Positions 8,266 through 17,098 of a stretch of DNA of 64,000 bases are shown piece after piece; within the stretch, counting starts at the first letter, position 1; the number at the start of each line of letters is the position of its first letter. This stretch comes from Sodalinema lacuna_A (GTDB lineage Bacteria; Cyanobacteriota; Cyanobacteriia; Cyanobacteriales; Geitlerinemataceae). The translations under genes were made by a program, and so were the position numbers. The DNA is taken from positions 43,753 to 107,752 of the forward strand of contig FSSI02000011.1 in NCBI GenBank assembly GCA_900149785.2, in the 5' to 3' direction. The notes under the pieces are model-generated. The model was given only the letters and a program-made list of their open reading frames with translations. It ran no database searches and had not been told where the DNA came from.

Positions 8266-8291
8266 TAGGAGCGAAACATGTATCGCTCCTA
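8266..8291. repeat. Hairpin of the dispersed GTAGGGGCG-like type
   Basis: The arms TAGGAGCGA and TCGCTCCTA (8266-8274, 8283-8291) enclose an 8-nt loop in the gap downstream of the first DUF3747 gene. The arms resemble the stronger palindromes at 39261-39288 and 62085-62118. It could act as a terminator for the minus-strand gene ending at 8352. Confidence 0.55.
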
Positions 8292-8351
8292 CAGTAGAGG
8301 CTTTAATTTTTTATCTCCCTGAACCTGAAGACCTATCTTGAGGGACAAAGA

Positions 8352-9317
8352 CTAGCGTAAAAGCGTCGTTAGAACCGTATCGGCATCCAGTAAACCCGTC
8401 AAGTCCATCACCTCAACAAAAGCCATTCGTTGTTCAAGAGACATCACCTCACGAATTGCCATCATAGTTGAAAAACGAGTATCACTCATTTCATTGCGCA
8501 GACCTTCAACCCGACCACGCTGACGACGAATTTGCCGAGTTGACGCCTCACCAATCATCATCTCTTGTAACTCCTGACGCGCCGCATCTAACTGACCTTG
8601 TAAGCGACCATTTTCAGCCAAATACGCCTGACGAATCTCAGCAATTTCCTCTTGCTGTTGCGCCGTCAACTCAATTTTTTCACGCCAATCTTGAGCTTGA
8701 GACGGTTCTTCCTCAACAGGAGTTGACGGAGGCGAGGGATTCGTTGCAACCGGCGGCGATTGGCTTGCCAACGCACTTAAACTTGCCGAATTCGAGAGAT
8801 AAACATGACCTAATGTGCGTCCTTGATACGTCCGTTTTGAGAACTCCCAGCCATCATTCAAATCAATACGGACAAAATCATTTGCATAAGGTGCGCGTCC
8901 GAGTTCTAATGTCGGTTGATTGGGACGAAACGGAACCCCTTGTAAAACCACATCATTTCCCCGACGAACCGTCCGTAAACTATATTGAATCCCTAAATCC
9001 TGTCCCCCAGTCCGCAACGAATAACCATTGCTATCCGTGAAACGACCACAAATTCCCGTAAAATCAAAATTGAGCAATAACGGATTAACTCGATTTCCCG
9101 TTTCACCCCAGCAGGGACGAGCATTCGATTGCTGTTCAATCACTAAAAGTTGATGTCGTCCCGTCTCTCCCACAGGAGCCGCAACAGCAACGAAGTTTTG
9201 CTGTTCAACAGCTCGTTCCCCGAAGGTCACAGCGTTGGCAGACTGAGGCGTGATTGTGGCGCCAAAGCTGGACAGAGCAAGAGTAGAAACAGCGGCGAGG
9301 CGAAGTGCAGTTTTCAT
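8352..9317 (-). CDS. Secreted DUF3747 plus Spy/CpxP-like protein, copy 1
   Basis: This encodes 321 residues. A Sec signal peptide (MKTALRLAAVSTLALSSFGA, cleavage near ANA) is followed by a domain of about 145 residues with two conserved cysteines (ARPCWGETG and TGICGRFTDSNGY) that I assign to DUF3747, a cyanobacterial family of unknown function. After a proline-rich linker comes a charged helical domain (IELTAQQQEEIAEIRQAYL through REVMSLEQRMAFVEVMD) whose paired L[TS]xxQ-like motifs and spacing resemble Spy/CpxP periplasmic chaperones. Two paralogues follow at 9562-10572 and 12473-13462. Periplasmic or exported location is inferred; the chaperone role is a guess from fold resemblance. Confidence 0.78.
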   Translation of the reverse strand: MKTALRLAAVSTLALSSFGATITPQSANAVTFGERAVEQQNFVAVAAPVGETGRHQLLVIEQQSNARPCWGETGNRVNPLLLNFDFTGICGRFTDSNGYSLRTGGQDLGIQYSLRTVRRGNDVVLQGVPFRPNQPTLELGRAPYANDFVRIDLNDGWEFSKRTYQGRTLGHVYLSNSASLSALASQSPPVATNPSPPSTPVEEEPSQAQDWREKIELTAQQQEEIAEIRQAYLAENGRLQGQLDAARQELQEMMIGEASTRQIRRQRGRVEGLRNEMSDTRFSTMMAIREVMSLEQRMAFVEVMDLTGLLDADTVLTTLLR

Positions 9318-9483
9318 GGCGAGTGATTCCTATACGTAACGGTGGTTGGCATCTGATACCTATCAGTATCCGCTCAAGTCCTAGACGATTGATCTCAACA
9401 GGTTCTACTTCCTCAACTGTCTATTAAACCTTGTGCCAGTCAGCCCCCTGGCGAGACAACAGCAAGAGCAAAGAATGGGGGCC

Positions 9484-9516
9484 AAAAAATCCGGTTCCAA
9501 CTCAGGAAACCGGATT
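9484..9516 (-). terminator. Rho-independent terminator of DUF3747 copy 2
   Basis: Read on the minus strand, a 9-bp stem AATCCGGTT/AACCGGATT encloses an 11-nt loop and runs directly into a T-run. It lies about 45 bp beyond the stop of the minus-strand gene at 9562-10572. This is a classic intrinsic terminator. Confidence 0.85.
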
Positions 9517-9561
9517 CGAGAATTTACCCTAGGAAAAGCGGAAGGAAGCGGGAAAAATCAA

Positions 9562-10572
9562 TTAGCGCAGCAGCATGGTGATGATATGGTCAGCATCAGC
9601 CAGTTGATTGTCCAAATCCATCACCTCAGCGAACGCCGTCCGTTGTTGAGCTGACATCACCTGACGAATCTCCATCATGCTCGAAAAACGATTGTCGTTC
9701 ATCCGTTGGCGCAGACGTTCAACCTGATTGCGTTGACGGCGCACTTGACGAGTGGAGGCATCACCAATCATCATCTCTTGTAACTCTTGACGCGCCTGAT
9801 TCAGTTCACTGTCGAGACGACCATTTTCGGCTAGATAAGACTGACGAATCTGCTCAATCTCCTGTTGTTGTCCCTGAGTGAGTTCAATCTCATCGCGCCA
9901 GTCTTGGTCTTGAGAGGGTTGAGAGGGTTGAGAGGGTTGAGAAGGTTGTTTGTCCTGACTGGGATTCGAGGGGGTTGAGGGACGGTTAGCGACGGTGCCC
10001 GAGTCATTGTTGGAGTTATTCCCCAAGGCGCTCAACTCTGTTTGGTTGGAGAGATAGACGTGACCTAAGGTGCGTCCTTGATAGGTTCGTTTAGCGAAGT
10101 CCCAGCCATCATTGAGGTCAATGCGGACAAAGTCGTTGGTGTAGGGAGCGCGTCCGAGTTCAATGGTGGGTCGGTTGGGGAGGAAGGGAACCCCTTGTAA
10201 GACAATATCAGACCCTTGGCGAACGGTGCGTAGATTGTATTGAACCCCTAAATCTTGTCCAGCGGTGCGGATGGAGTAGCCGTTACTATCGGTATAACGT
10301 CCGCAAATCCCGGTGAAGTCGAAGTTTAAGAGGAGGGGTTCGACGGTTGAGCCATTTTCGGCCCAGCAATCGCGGCGGTTTGACTGTTGTTCGAGAACGA
10401 GGAGTTGGTGTCGTCCGGTATCTCCAACCGGTGCAGCTACAGCGACGAAGTCTTGTTGTTCAACGGCTCGTTCTCCAAAGAGTGCGGCTTGGGCCGGTTG
10501 AGGGGTGAAGCTGGCGCCGAAGCTGGAGATCGCGAGAGTCGAGAGTGCGGCGAGGCGAAGTGCGGTGTTCAT
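9562..10572 (-). CDS. Secreted DUF3747 plus Spy/CpxP-like protein, copy 2
   Basis: This 336-residue paralogue of the genes at 8352-9317 and 12473-13462 has the same order of parts: signal peptide ending in AQA, DUF3747-type domain with FGERAVEQQDFVAVAAPVG and the cysteines in RRDCWAENG and TGICGRYTDS, linker, and helical domain (ELTQGQQQEIEQIRQSYL ... QVMSAQQRTAFAEVMD). Its linker contains a PSQPSQPSQPSQ expansion encoded by a short tandem repeat. It is closer to copy 3 than to copy 1 (for example the shared YNLRTVRQGSD and VPFLPNRPTIELG). It has its own terminator at 9484-9516. Confidence 0.78.
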   Translation of the reverse strand: MNTALRLAALSTLAISSFGASFTPQPAQAALFGERAVEQQDFVAVAAPVGDTGRHQLLVLEQQSNRRDCWAENGSTVEPLLLNFDFTGICGRYTDSNGYSIRTAGQDLGVQYNLRTVRQGSDIVLQGVPFLPNRPTIELGRAPYTNDFVRIDLNDGWDFAKRTYQGRTLGHVYLSNQTELSALGNNSNNDSGTVANRPSTPSNPSQDKQPSQPSQPSQPSQDQDWRDEIELTQGQQQEIEQIRQSYLAENGRLDSELNQARQELQEMMIGDASTRQVRRQRNQVERLRQRMNDNRFSSMMEIRQVMSAQQRTAFAEVMDLDNQLADADHIITMLLR

Positions 10573-10849
10573 GGTAGTTGTCCTGTGATTGGGTTGGCGG
10601 TTGTTTGCTATGACTTCATTGTGGGGGTAGCGTCTTCTGGTTTGGAGGGTTGGCGGTTGACTTCGGGAACTGTCCGGTTGCCTTTGTGACAGTTGGTAAT
10701 TGGAGGAACGAGGTTTCAGGGGTTTCGGGAGTTTGGGACGCGGACAGTTGCGCTTCAGCGTAGCCAGTGAAGTGGATTGGCTGGTTGGGAGGGCTGGTTT
10801 TGGGGGTCTGCGTCAGGTTCGCGTCTCTTCCTCAGACAACAGACATCAC

Positions 10850-11410
10850 CTAGGATTGGTTACGGTGCGCTAGATCGATCGAGAGGCGATTGAGTTGCTT
10901 GAACCCCTCAGAAATGTCGATCTCCCCTTGAACCGTTAGGGGAAGCGATCGCACCTCCGCAAATCCCTCCGCTGTCGTGACCGGGGTTTGGGCCAGAGAT
11001 TCCGCCATGCGCTCAATGATATGAGGGGGAACCACCCGACGGCGATCGCGATTGCGTTGTTGACAGACTTCAACAGGAACCTCCATCACCCAGGCCACCC
11101 ACGTTAACGGTGGATGACTCAACTCTTGCAGCGATCGCAGAAAGTCTAAACGCCAAGACCGGCGGACATTCGTGGCATCATAGATGATCGGACGCTCTTG
11201 GGCGATCGCCCATCGAATCTGGGCCAACACCTCCGTCTCAATCTCACGCCAATTCCCCTGAATGATCGCATCCCCATAGAGTTTTTCCCGCACTGCATCC
11301 GTAGAAACCACCACATAGCGAGGATCTCGTTTCACAACTTCCTGTGCAAAGCGACTTTTGCCACTCGCGGGAACACCAACCAGGAAATGACAGGGGAGAG
11401 AGATGGACAT
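10850..11410 (-). CDS. P-loop kinase / AAA ATPase, polynucleotide-kinase-like
   Basis: This 186-residue P-loop protein has a Walker A motif GVPASGKS at residues 12-19 and then VVSTDAVREKLYGD, the layout of the T4 polynucleotide kinase and zeta-type small-molecule kinase group. IIYDATNVRR follows, and CQQRNRDRRRVVPPHIIERM forms the lid and base-contact region. Such proteins phosphorylate nucleic-acid ends or small substrates; the substrate here cannot be told. No antitoxin lies next to it, so a zeta toxin is not supported. It is transcribed separately between DUF3747 copies 2 and 3. Confidence 0.8.
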   Translation of the reverse strand: MSISLPCHFLVGVPASGKSRFAQEVVKRDPRYVVVSTDAVREKLYGDAIIQGNWREIETEVLAQIRWAIAQERPIIYDATNVRRSWRLDFLRSLQELSHPPLTWVAWVMEVPVEVCQQRNRDRRRVVPPHIIERMAESLAQTPVTTAEGFAEVRSLPLTVQGEIDISEGFKQLNRLSIDLAHRNQS

Positions 11411-11583
11411 GGGTTAAAAGGTAAAAGGCAAAAGGTAGAATCAGGTATAACCTGCTCCTAATCCTTCCTTGAAAAGAAAGACGGTAGGGGCAATTCCTTG
11501 TAGTTGCCCGGCTCTTGCCGTAGCTCTAATTCAGAGTTTACAACAATTTTGGACATCAACTCAAATAACAGCTAGAGATACAA

Positions 11584-11943
11584 ATGAATTCTTCCCACCA
11601 TAGTACCGCGCCTATTGAATTCGACGATTTTATGAAGGTAGATATCCGCGTCGGGACCATTACCGCTGCGAAGCTAAACCCAAAAGCAAAGAAGCCAGCC
11701 TATGAAATAGATGTTGATTTTGGACGCGAAATTGGTATAAAAAAAAGCTCAGCTCAGCTCACTGAAAACTATTCCACAGATGATTTAATTGGGCTACAAA
11801 TCTGTGCGATTATTAATTTTAAGCCTAAACGAGTCGCTGGCGTTAAGTCTGAAGTCCTCATTCTAGGAATCCTATGCAGTGAAAACGGAACCGTATTGAT
11901 TCAGCCTAACAAGCCAGTTAAGAACGGAGAGCGATTGGCTTGA
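11584..11943 (+). CDS. csaA: CsaA-like tRNA-binding-domain protein
   Basis: This 119-residue stand-alone OB-fold domain of the EMAP/Trbp111 type reads FDDFMKVDIRVGTITAAKLNPKAKKPAYEIDVDFG near the start and ICAIINFKPKRVAGVKSEVLILGI later. Bacterial CsaA proteins of this size dimerise, bind tRNA-like structures and have reported chaperone and secretion links. The gene is on the plus strand and AT-richer than its neighbours, with oppositely oriented genes on both sides, hinting at a separate origin. The family call is firm; the function in cyanobacteria is unclear. Confidence 0.88.
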   Translation: MNSSHHSTAPIEFDDFMKVDIRVGTITAAKLNPKAKKPAYEIDVDFGREIGIKKSSAQLTENYSTDDLIGLQICAIINFKPKRVAGVKSEVLILGILCSENGTVLIQPNKPVKNGERLA

Positions 11944-12139
11944 TTCAGCAACCCTCAGCCTGACAAACCACCGGACTCAGAGGTTCTCTCAGCTCGCCGC
12001 AGCCAAAAAAATTTATCAGCTAACCGTAAAAATCGTGATCCAGAACAGACAGATTAGTAAGAGCCTGTGTCTATTTCATGCATAAATCACGCAAAACTCA
12101 GGGTGTACACAACAAGCAAACCAACCTGGAGGACTTCCG

Positions 12140-12397
12140 ATGTTCGGCCTTCGTCAACGCCTGATGGCTTCTACCACTAAGCCTCCCCAACCCCCCTATG
12201 ATCCCATTTTGGGGCGACTTGGGGAAGCCACCGTCTCGAAACGGATTGCGTATCATTGTCCAGGACGGGTGTACTACCGGGCCACCTGGTGGAAAGCACA
12301 ATGTCAACATCGGGATCTCATCCTCGAACCCGGAACCCGAGTTCAGGTGGTTGCGCGAGATATCACCATCCTGATTGTCGAACCCTGTTGGAGTTAG
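12140..12397 (+). CDS. Small NfeD-type OB-fold protein
   Basis: This encodes 85 residues from an ATG preceded by a clear GGAGG. After a proline-rich start (TTKPPQPPYDPILGRLGEA) the body has the NfeD C-terminal OB-fold pattern: GRLGEATVSKRIAYHCPGRV, YYRATWWKAQCQ, LEPGTRVQVVARDITILIVEP. Full NfeD proteins pair with stomatin-type membrane proteins, but this one lacks the membrane part and no stomatin gene is near. The short soluble form is common in cyanobacteria. Function unknown. Confidence 0.75.
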   Translation: MFGLRQRLMASTTKPPQPPYDPILGRLGEATVSKRIAYHCPGRVYYRATWWKAQCQHRDLILEPGTRVQVVARDITILIVEPCWS

Positions 12398-12406
12398 ATC
12401 AACAAA

Positions 12407-12433
12407 GCCCCGGTGCATAGGCACAACCGGGGC
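12407..12433. terminator. Hairpin between convergent NfeD-type and DUF3747 copy 3 genes
   Basis: An 8-bp stem GCCCCGGT/ACCGGGGC (12407-12414, 12426-12433) lies in the 75-bp gap between two convergent genes. On the minus strand it runs into TTTGTT, so it most likely terminates the DUF3747 gene and may work weakly in both directions. Confidence 0.7.
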
Positions 12434-12472
12434 GGAAATTGAGCTAAGCCTGAGAGAAAAAACCTTGACAAA

Positions 12473-13462
12473 TTAGCGGGTTAGTGCAGTCAGGACGGCA
12501 TCCACATCAGCATTGTCTAAATCCATCGAGTCAGCAAAGGCCGTGCGTTGTTCAACGGACATCACCTCGCGAACCGCCATCATGCTGGAGAAACGATTGT
12601 CGCTCATCCGTTGGCGTAGGCGTTCAACCTGATTGCGTTGGCGGCGGATTTGACGAGTTGACGCATCACCAATCATCATCTCTTGCAACTCCTGACGCGC
12701 CTGATTCAACTCAGCTTCGAGGCGGCCATTTTCAGCCAGATAGGATTGACGGATTTCACTCATGCGCTCTTGCTGGCTGCTGCTGAGTGCGATTTCGTTG
12801 CGTACTTGTTCTTCTTGGCGGGGTTGAGAGGGTTGCGTGGGTTGTTTCTCCTGAGGTTGACGGGGAGGTGTGGGGGTCGAAGGACGGCTGGCGCTGGTGT
12901 TGGAGTTTTGCGTTAATGCGGTCAGAGTCTCAGCGTTCGACAGATAGACATGACCCAGAGCGCGTCCTTGATAGGTTCGTTTCGAGAACTCCCAACCATC
13001 ATTGAGGTCAATGCGGACAAAGTCATTCGTGTAGGGAGCGCGTCCGAGTTCGATGGTGGGTCGGTTGGGGAGGAAGGGAACCCCTTGTAAGACGAGATCC
13101 GACCCTTGGCGAACGGTGCGTAGATTGTATTGAACCCCTAAATCTTGTCCAGCGGTGCGGATGGAGTAGCCGTTGCTGTCGGTATAACGTCCGCAAATCC
13201 CGGTGAAGTCGAAGTTGGCTAACAGAGGATTGACAATGGAGCCATTTTCTGACCAGCAATCGCGGCGGTCGGATTGTTGTTCAATGACGAGCAGTTGGTG
13301 ACGTCCAGTGTTACCAATGGGTGCAGCAACCGCAACGAAGTCATCTTGAGCAACAGCTCGTTCTCCGAAGGTCGAGGCTTGAGCGGCTTGGGGAGCAAAG
13401 CTGGTCCCGAAGCTGGAGATGGCGAGGGTAGAGAGAGCGGCGAGGCGAAGTGCGGTTTTCAT
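12473..13462 (-). CDS. Secreted DUF3747 plus Spy/CpxP-like protein, copy 3
   Basis: This is the third paralogue, 329 residues: signal peptide ending AQA, mature start STFGERAVAQDDFVAVAAP, DUF3747-type domain with cysteines in RRDCWSENG and TGICGRYTDS, a PTPPRQPQEKQPTQPSQP linker, and the helical domain (ALSSSQQERMSEIRQSYL ... EVMSVEQRTAFADSMD). In the first LTxxQ-like motif the Thr is Ser. Its upstream region shares blocks with that of copy 2 (TTCATTGTG and TGTGACAGTTG), so the promoter was probably copied along with the gene. It is separated from copy 2 by three unrelated genes. Confidence 0.78.
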   Translation of the reverse strand: MKTALRLAALSTLAISSFGTSFAPQAAQASTFGERAVAQDDFVAVAAPIGNTGRHQLLVIEQQSDRRDCWSENGSIVNPLLANFDFTGICGRYTDSNGYSIRTAGQDLGVQYNLRTVRQGSDLVLQGVPFLPNRPTIELGRAPYTNDFVRIDLNDGWEFSKRTYQGRALGHVYLSNAETLTALTQNSNTSASRPSTPTPPRQPQEKQPTQPSQPRQEEQVRNEIALSSSQQERMSEIRQSYLAENGRLEAELNQARQELQEMMIGDASTRQIRRQRNQVERLRQRMSDNRFSSMMAVREVMSVEQRTAFADSMDLDNADVDAVLTALTR

Positions 13463-13863
13463 GGTGGTAGAGTCCTTATAGAGTTCTTGGTGCGAGGTCG
13501 TTTGTTTCGTATGAGTTCATTGTGTGCTGAGGACTCCTGAGATTGAGGTCAACCCCGGCGACTTTGCTGACTGTCTTCTGGCGGCTGTGACAGTTGAGGG
13601 GGTTGGGATACGAGTTTGCAAGGGTTTGAGGGATTGCTCTCAACCCAGTTATGACAAAATTACAGCCAGTGATGGGATTGGTTGCGATTTGGGTCATCCC
13701 AGACCGGAAATCGGGTGACTCAGGTTGGAGACTGTCCTATGGCATCGTTCATGGGGAACAGCCGTTGCTAAGATAAACTACAGCAACCGAGGACCTGTTC
13801 CGGTTGGCTTACCCCCTTATACTTCTGATTGGCTCTCAATTTAGCCTTTGTGATCTATTAATT

Positions 13864-14313
13864 ATGAACATCTCTACATTGGCGAAATGGCGCTTGGCGC
13901 TGGCTTTATCTCTCCCCATCGCTTTCTCAGGCGCGATCGCACCCCCGACCTATTCCCAGTCCAACGGTGGCGCACCGCTCACAGTTCGCGCTGATGAACA
14001 AGAAGCCGATGCGCGGACGGGAATTGTCACGGCCCGAGGGAATGTGCAGGTGAATTTCCCCTCCCGCAATCTGCAAGCCACCTCGAATCAGGCCCAGTTT
14101 TTCAGTAACGAACAACGTCTGGTGCTGACGGGGAATGTTTTTGTTCTCCAGGAAGGAAACAGCATTCGCGGCGAAGTGGTGACCTACCTAATCGATGATG
14201 GTCTCTTTGTGGCTCAACCCCTCCCGGAACGTCAAGTCGAAGCCATTTATCTGATTCCCGAAAATGGCAATTCTCAACGGCCCTCGGCTCCTGCACCACC
14301 GGCTATCCGTTAA
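13864..14313 (+). CDS. lptA: LptA-like LPS transport periplasmic protein
   Basis: This 149-residue protein has a signal peptide (WRLALALSLPIAFSGAIAPP) and a single OstA/LptA beta-jellyroll domain (LTVRADEQEADARTGIVTAR, GNVQVNFPSRNLQATSNQAQ, VLTGNVFVLQEGNSIRGEVV). LptA bridges the inner and outer membrane machinery that exports lipopolysaccharide. I chose ATG 13864; a TTG 20 codons upstream is open but would spoil the signal peptide. lptB follows after 39 bp on the same strand, which confirms the role. Confidence 0.9.
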   Translation: MNISTLAKWRLALALSLPIAFSGAIAPPTYSQSNGGAPLTVRADEQEADARTGIVTARGNVQVNFPSRNLQATSNQAQFFSNEQRLVLTGNVFVLQEGNSIRGEVVTYLIDDGLFVAQPLPERQVEAIYLIPENGNSQRPSAPAPPAIR

Positions 14314-14352
14314 TCTTATGTCCTTCATCCCCTCTGTTGCTGTCCCGAGTCC

Positions 14353-15081
14353 ATGAAAATTGTCCTCGATAATATCCATAAGTCCTATCAGAAACGTTCG
14401 ATTGTCAGCCGTGTTAACCTTTCCGTGAGTCAAGGAGAAGTGGTGGGACTCTTGGGACCGAATGGGGCCGGTAAAACCACGACCTTTTATATGGTGACGG
14501 GATTGGTGAAACCCGATCGCGGACGAGTTTGGCTCGATCGCCAAGACATCACCTTCTTACCGATGCACAAGCGGGCCAAAATGGGGATAGGCTATTTGGC
14601 CCAAGAGGCTAGTATTTTTCGTAATCTGACGGTGCAAGATAATCTCTTGCTGGTGTTTGAACAGACGGGAGTTCCTCGACGGGAGTGGCGCAAACGACTC
14701 GATGCTCTGATTGATGAGTTTAATTTAGGGAAGGTGGCTTCAACCCCAGGACGACAGGTGTCGGGAGGAGAACGACGACGCACGGAAATTGCTCGCTCTC
14801 TCTCGACGGGATATGGGGAACCCATCTTCTTACTTCTCGATGAACCCTTTGCGGGAATTGACCCCATCGCTGTTAATGATATCCAGGAGGTGATTGCTCG
14901 TTTACGCGATCGCAATATCGGCATCCTCATCACCGATCATAATGTCCGCGAAACCCTCGAAATCACCGATCGCGCCTACATTATGCGCGAAGGGGAAATT
15001 CTCGCTTCAGGAAGTCCGGCGGAACTCTACGATAATCCCCTGGTGCGTCAGTATTATTTAGGCGATCGTTTTCAGATTTAG
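14353..15081 (+). CDS. lptB: LPS export ABC transporter ATP-binding protein
   Basis: This 242-residue ABC ATPase shows Walker A GPNGAGKTT, signature VSGGERRRTEIARSL, Walker B ILLLDEPFAGIDP and a switch His in ILITDHNVRETLEI. The D-loop wording and FRNLTVQDNL are typical of LptB, which powers lipopolysaccharide extraction from the inner membrane together with LptF/LptG. The permease genes are not in the window. It follows lptA by 39 bp and is trailed by a heptamer repeat. Confidence 0.94.
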   Translation: MKIVLDNIHKSYQKRSIVSRVNLSVSQGEVVGLLGPNGAGKTTTFYMVTGLVKPDRGRVWLDRQDITFLPMHKRAKMGIGYLAQEASIFRNLTVQDNLLLVFEQTGVPRREWRKRLDALIDEFNLGKVASTPGRQVSGGERRRTEIARSLSTGYGEPIFLLLDEPFAGIDPIAVNDIQEVIARLRDRNIGILITDHNVRETLEITDRAYIMREGEILASGSPAELYDNPLVRQYYLGDRFQI

Positions 15082-15116
15082 GGAACAGGGAACAGGGAAC
15101 AGGGAACAGGGAACAG
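15081..15116. repeat. Heptamer tandem repeat (GGGAACA)n after lptB
   Basis: Four to five GGGAACA units begin within the lptB stop codon region and fill the space to the convergent symporter gene (ends at 15129). It is the same STRR-type unit as at 6622-6653 and 28291-28333. Confidence 0.9.
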
Positions 15117-15128
15117 ATACCATTGTCT

Positions 15129-16964
15129 CTAATCTCCTGTTCCTGGCCGGGGAACTGCGATCGCCTTATGTTTATTGAGTTGACGTAGCCACATCCCGCC
15201 AATCACCGCCACAATCAGCCAGAACCAACCGAAGAGCGATCGCAACAACAGAAAGCCACCACAACTGAGTAACATCCCAAATAACAAGAGATTCGCCGCC
15301 AGCGATCGTTGTAAATCCAAGCGCAAATCCTGGGCCGGAAGTAATCCTGTATTCGCCTGTTGTCGTCCCCAACCTAAACCACCGGGACGCGCTTGGCGAT
15401 AAAAGCGATCGAGGGTGTCTTGCGATTCTGGAGGCGTCAGGAACATCACCGCAATCCAGAGAGTACAGACAATCACCGTAATCGCCATCACGCGAATCCC
15501 ATAATCAGACATGGGAATGACCACCCAAGTTTCTAGCCAACTCCCCGCCGGAACTTGCCAACTCCCCGCTAGGGTGGCTAAACTCCCGACAATGAAGCTG
15601 GCCACAATGGCTGTCAGTTCCGCCGCAGCATTGACTCGCCACCAGAACCAGCGCAGCATTAACACCAAACCCGATCCGGTACCAATAGCAATAATCAACT
15701 CAAACACCTGACTGATATCATTGGCCAAGAAGGCGGCGATCGCCCCTAAACCCGTCACCAACACCGACGAGAGTCGTCCCACGAACACTAACTGGGTTTG
15801 TGTGGCCTCGGCGTTGATAAAGCGGCGATAGAGGTCATTGGTGATAAACGACGCACCCCAGTTAATCGACGTCGAGACGGTACTCATAAAGGCCGCCACC
15901 AACGAGGCCACCACTAATCCCAACAATCCCGGCCCTAGAAACTCCAACATCAACATCGGATAACCGAGTTCCTTGTCTTCCAAGTCGGGAAAAACCACCA
16001 ACGCCACCAACGCCACGATAATCCAGGGCCAAGTCCGGACCACATAGTGCATGATGTTAAACGTCCAGGCGGCTTTCTCGGCTTCCGCCTCGGTTTTGGC
16101 CGCCGCAAACCGTTGCACAAACTCCCCACCCCCATCACTGCGTCGCCAGGCCCACCATTGAATGAAGATATTGGCAAAAAAGGCACTGGCGGTAATTCCG
16201 GCGGCTTTGCTAAAGCTAATCCATCCTCCCTCGCCGCCAAACTCAAGGGGGAGAATAGCGAGAGTGTTCATGTCGGTGACTTCGGGGATGCGGCTAATGA
16301 GAACGTCCATCCCGCCGATGCGATCGAGGGCAATTCCTGCCACGAGCAACGCCCCCAACAGGGCTAAAATAAACTGGAAGAAGTCGGTGGCGACCACACC
16401 CCACAATCCCGCTAAGCCGGAATAGATGAGGACAAACACACTCACCCCCACCACACTCCAGATTTTTAACTGGGTATCTCCGGCATCGATTCCCAAACTT
16501 TCCCAGATTTGCAACGCATCCACCACCTTCACCATCCCTAGCATGGCGTAGCCAATGCCAATACAGTTCATGGGAACGGCGAAGATAAAGGCTTTGACCC
16601 CCCGCAAAATGGCGGCCATGTCGCCTCCATAGCGGATTTCCGTCAGTTCGGCATCGGTGATCACTTCCGATCGCCGCCACATTTTGGCAAATAGATAAAT
16701 CGTCAGCAGATGGGAAATGCCAAAACTCCACCACAGCCAGTTTCCGGCAATCCCCTGGTTGCCGACAATCCCGGTAATCAGTAAGGGGGTATCAATCGAG
16801 AAGGTGGTGGCGGCCATACTCACCCCCACTAGCCACCAGGGGAGCGATCGCCCAGACACGAAAAAGTCCTCCAAGCTACCAGAGGCTTTACGGGATAGGT
16901 AAATCCCTAACCCCATGGTGATGACTAAATAACTCAGAACGATCAGCCAGTCGATGGATTGCAT
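15129..16964 (-). CDS. Sodium:solute symporter (SSS family)
   Basis: This 611-residue integral membrane protein has about 13-14 hydrophobic segments and starts SIDWLIVLSYLVITMGLGIY, then the SSS-type loop FFVSGRSLPWWLVGVSMAAT. A long C-terminal extension carries two more membrane segments and a short polar linker (DTLDRFYRQARPGGLG). The family uses the sodium gradient to import sugars, proline, urea, iodide and other solutes; the substrate cannot be read from sequence, and related cyanobacterial proteins are simply called sodium:solute symporters. It is transcribed alone, opposite to lptAB. Confidence 0.88.
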   Translation of the reverse strand: MQSIDWLIVLSYLVITMGLGIYLSRKASGSLEDFFVSGRSLPWWLVGVSMAATTFSIDTPLLITGIVGNQGIAGNWLWWSFGISHLLTIYLFAKMWRRSEVITDAELTEIRYGGDMAAILRGVKAFIFAVPMNCIGIGYAMLGMVKVVDALQIWESLGIDAGDTQLKIWSVVGVSVFVLIYSGLAGLWGVVATDFFQFILALLGALLVAGIALDRIGGMDVLISRIPEVTDMNTLAILPLEFGGEGGWISFSKAAGITASAFFANIFIQWWAWRRSDGGGEFVQRFAAAKTEAEAEKAAWTFNIMHYVVRTWPWIIVALVALVVFPDLEDKELGYPMLMLEFLGPGLLGLVVASLVAAFMSTVSTSINWGASFITNDLYRRFINAEATQTQLVFVGRLSSVLVTGLGAIAAFLANDISQVFELIIAIGTGSGLVLMLRWFWWRVNAAAELTAIVASFIVGSLATLAGSWQVPAGSWLETWVVIPMSDYGIRVMAITVIVCTLWIAVMFLTPPESQDTLDRFYRQARPGGLGWGRQQANTGLLPAQDLRLDLQRSLAANLLLFGMLLSCGGFLLLRSLFGWFWLIVAVIGGMWLRQLNKHKAIAVPRPGTGD

Positions 16965-17098
16965 AATGGACGGTTGCCGCTAGACTGGCAGCCATTCTAC
17001 CTGCTTTAGACCAATTTCGCGTTAGGGCTTGTCAAAAAAAGCCATCTCAGTTATATTGAAGGAATGCGCTTAAAATAAGTGCATAAACAACCCAAGTT

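Noticed and set aside
8468..9040. 190-codon open frame on the plus strand
   Set aside because: It is antisense to DUF3747 copy 1, whose domains and paralogues are clear; the plus-strand frame has no counterpart in the other copies.
10850..11410. P-loop kinase considered as a zeta-type toxin
   Set aside because: There is no epsilon-like antitoxin gene next to it, and the sequence fits the polynucleotide-kinase-like group.
12098..12424. 108-codon minus-strand open frame
   Set aside because: It lies opposite the NfeD-type gene, which has a good ribosome-binding site and domain match.
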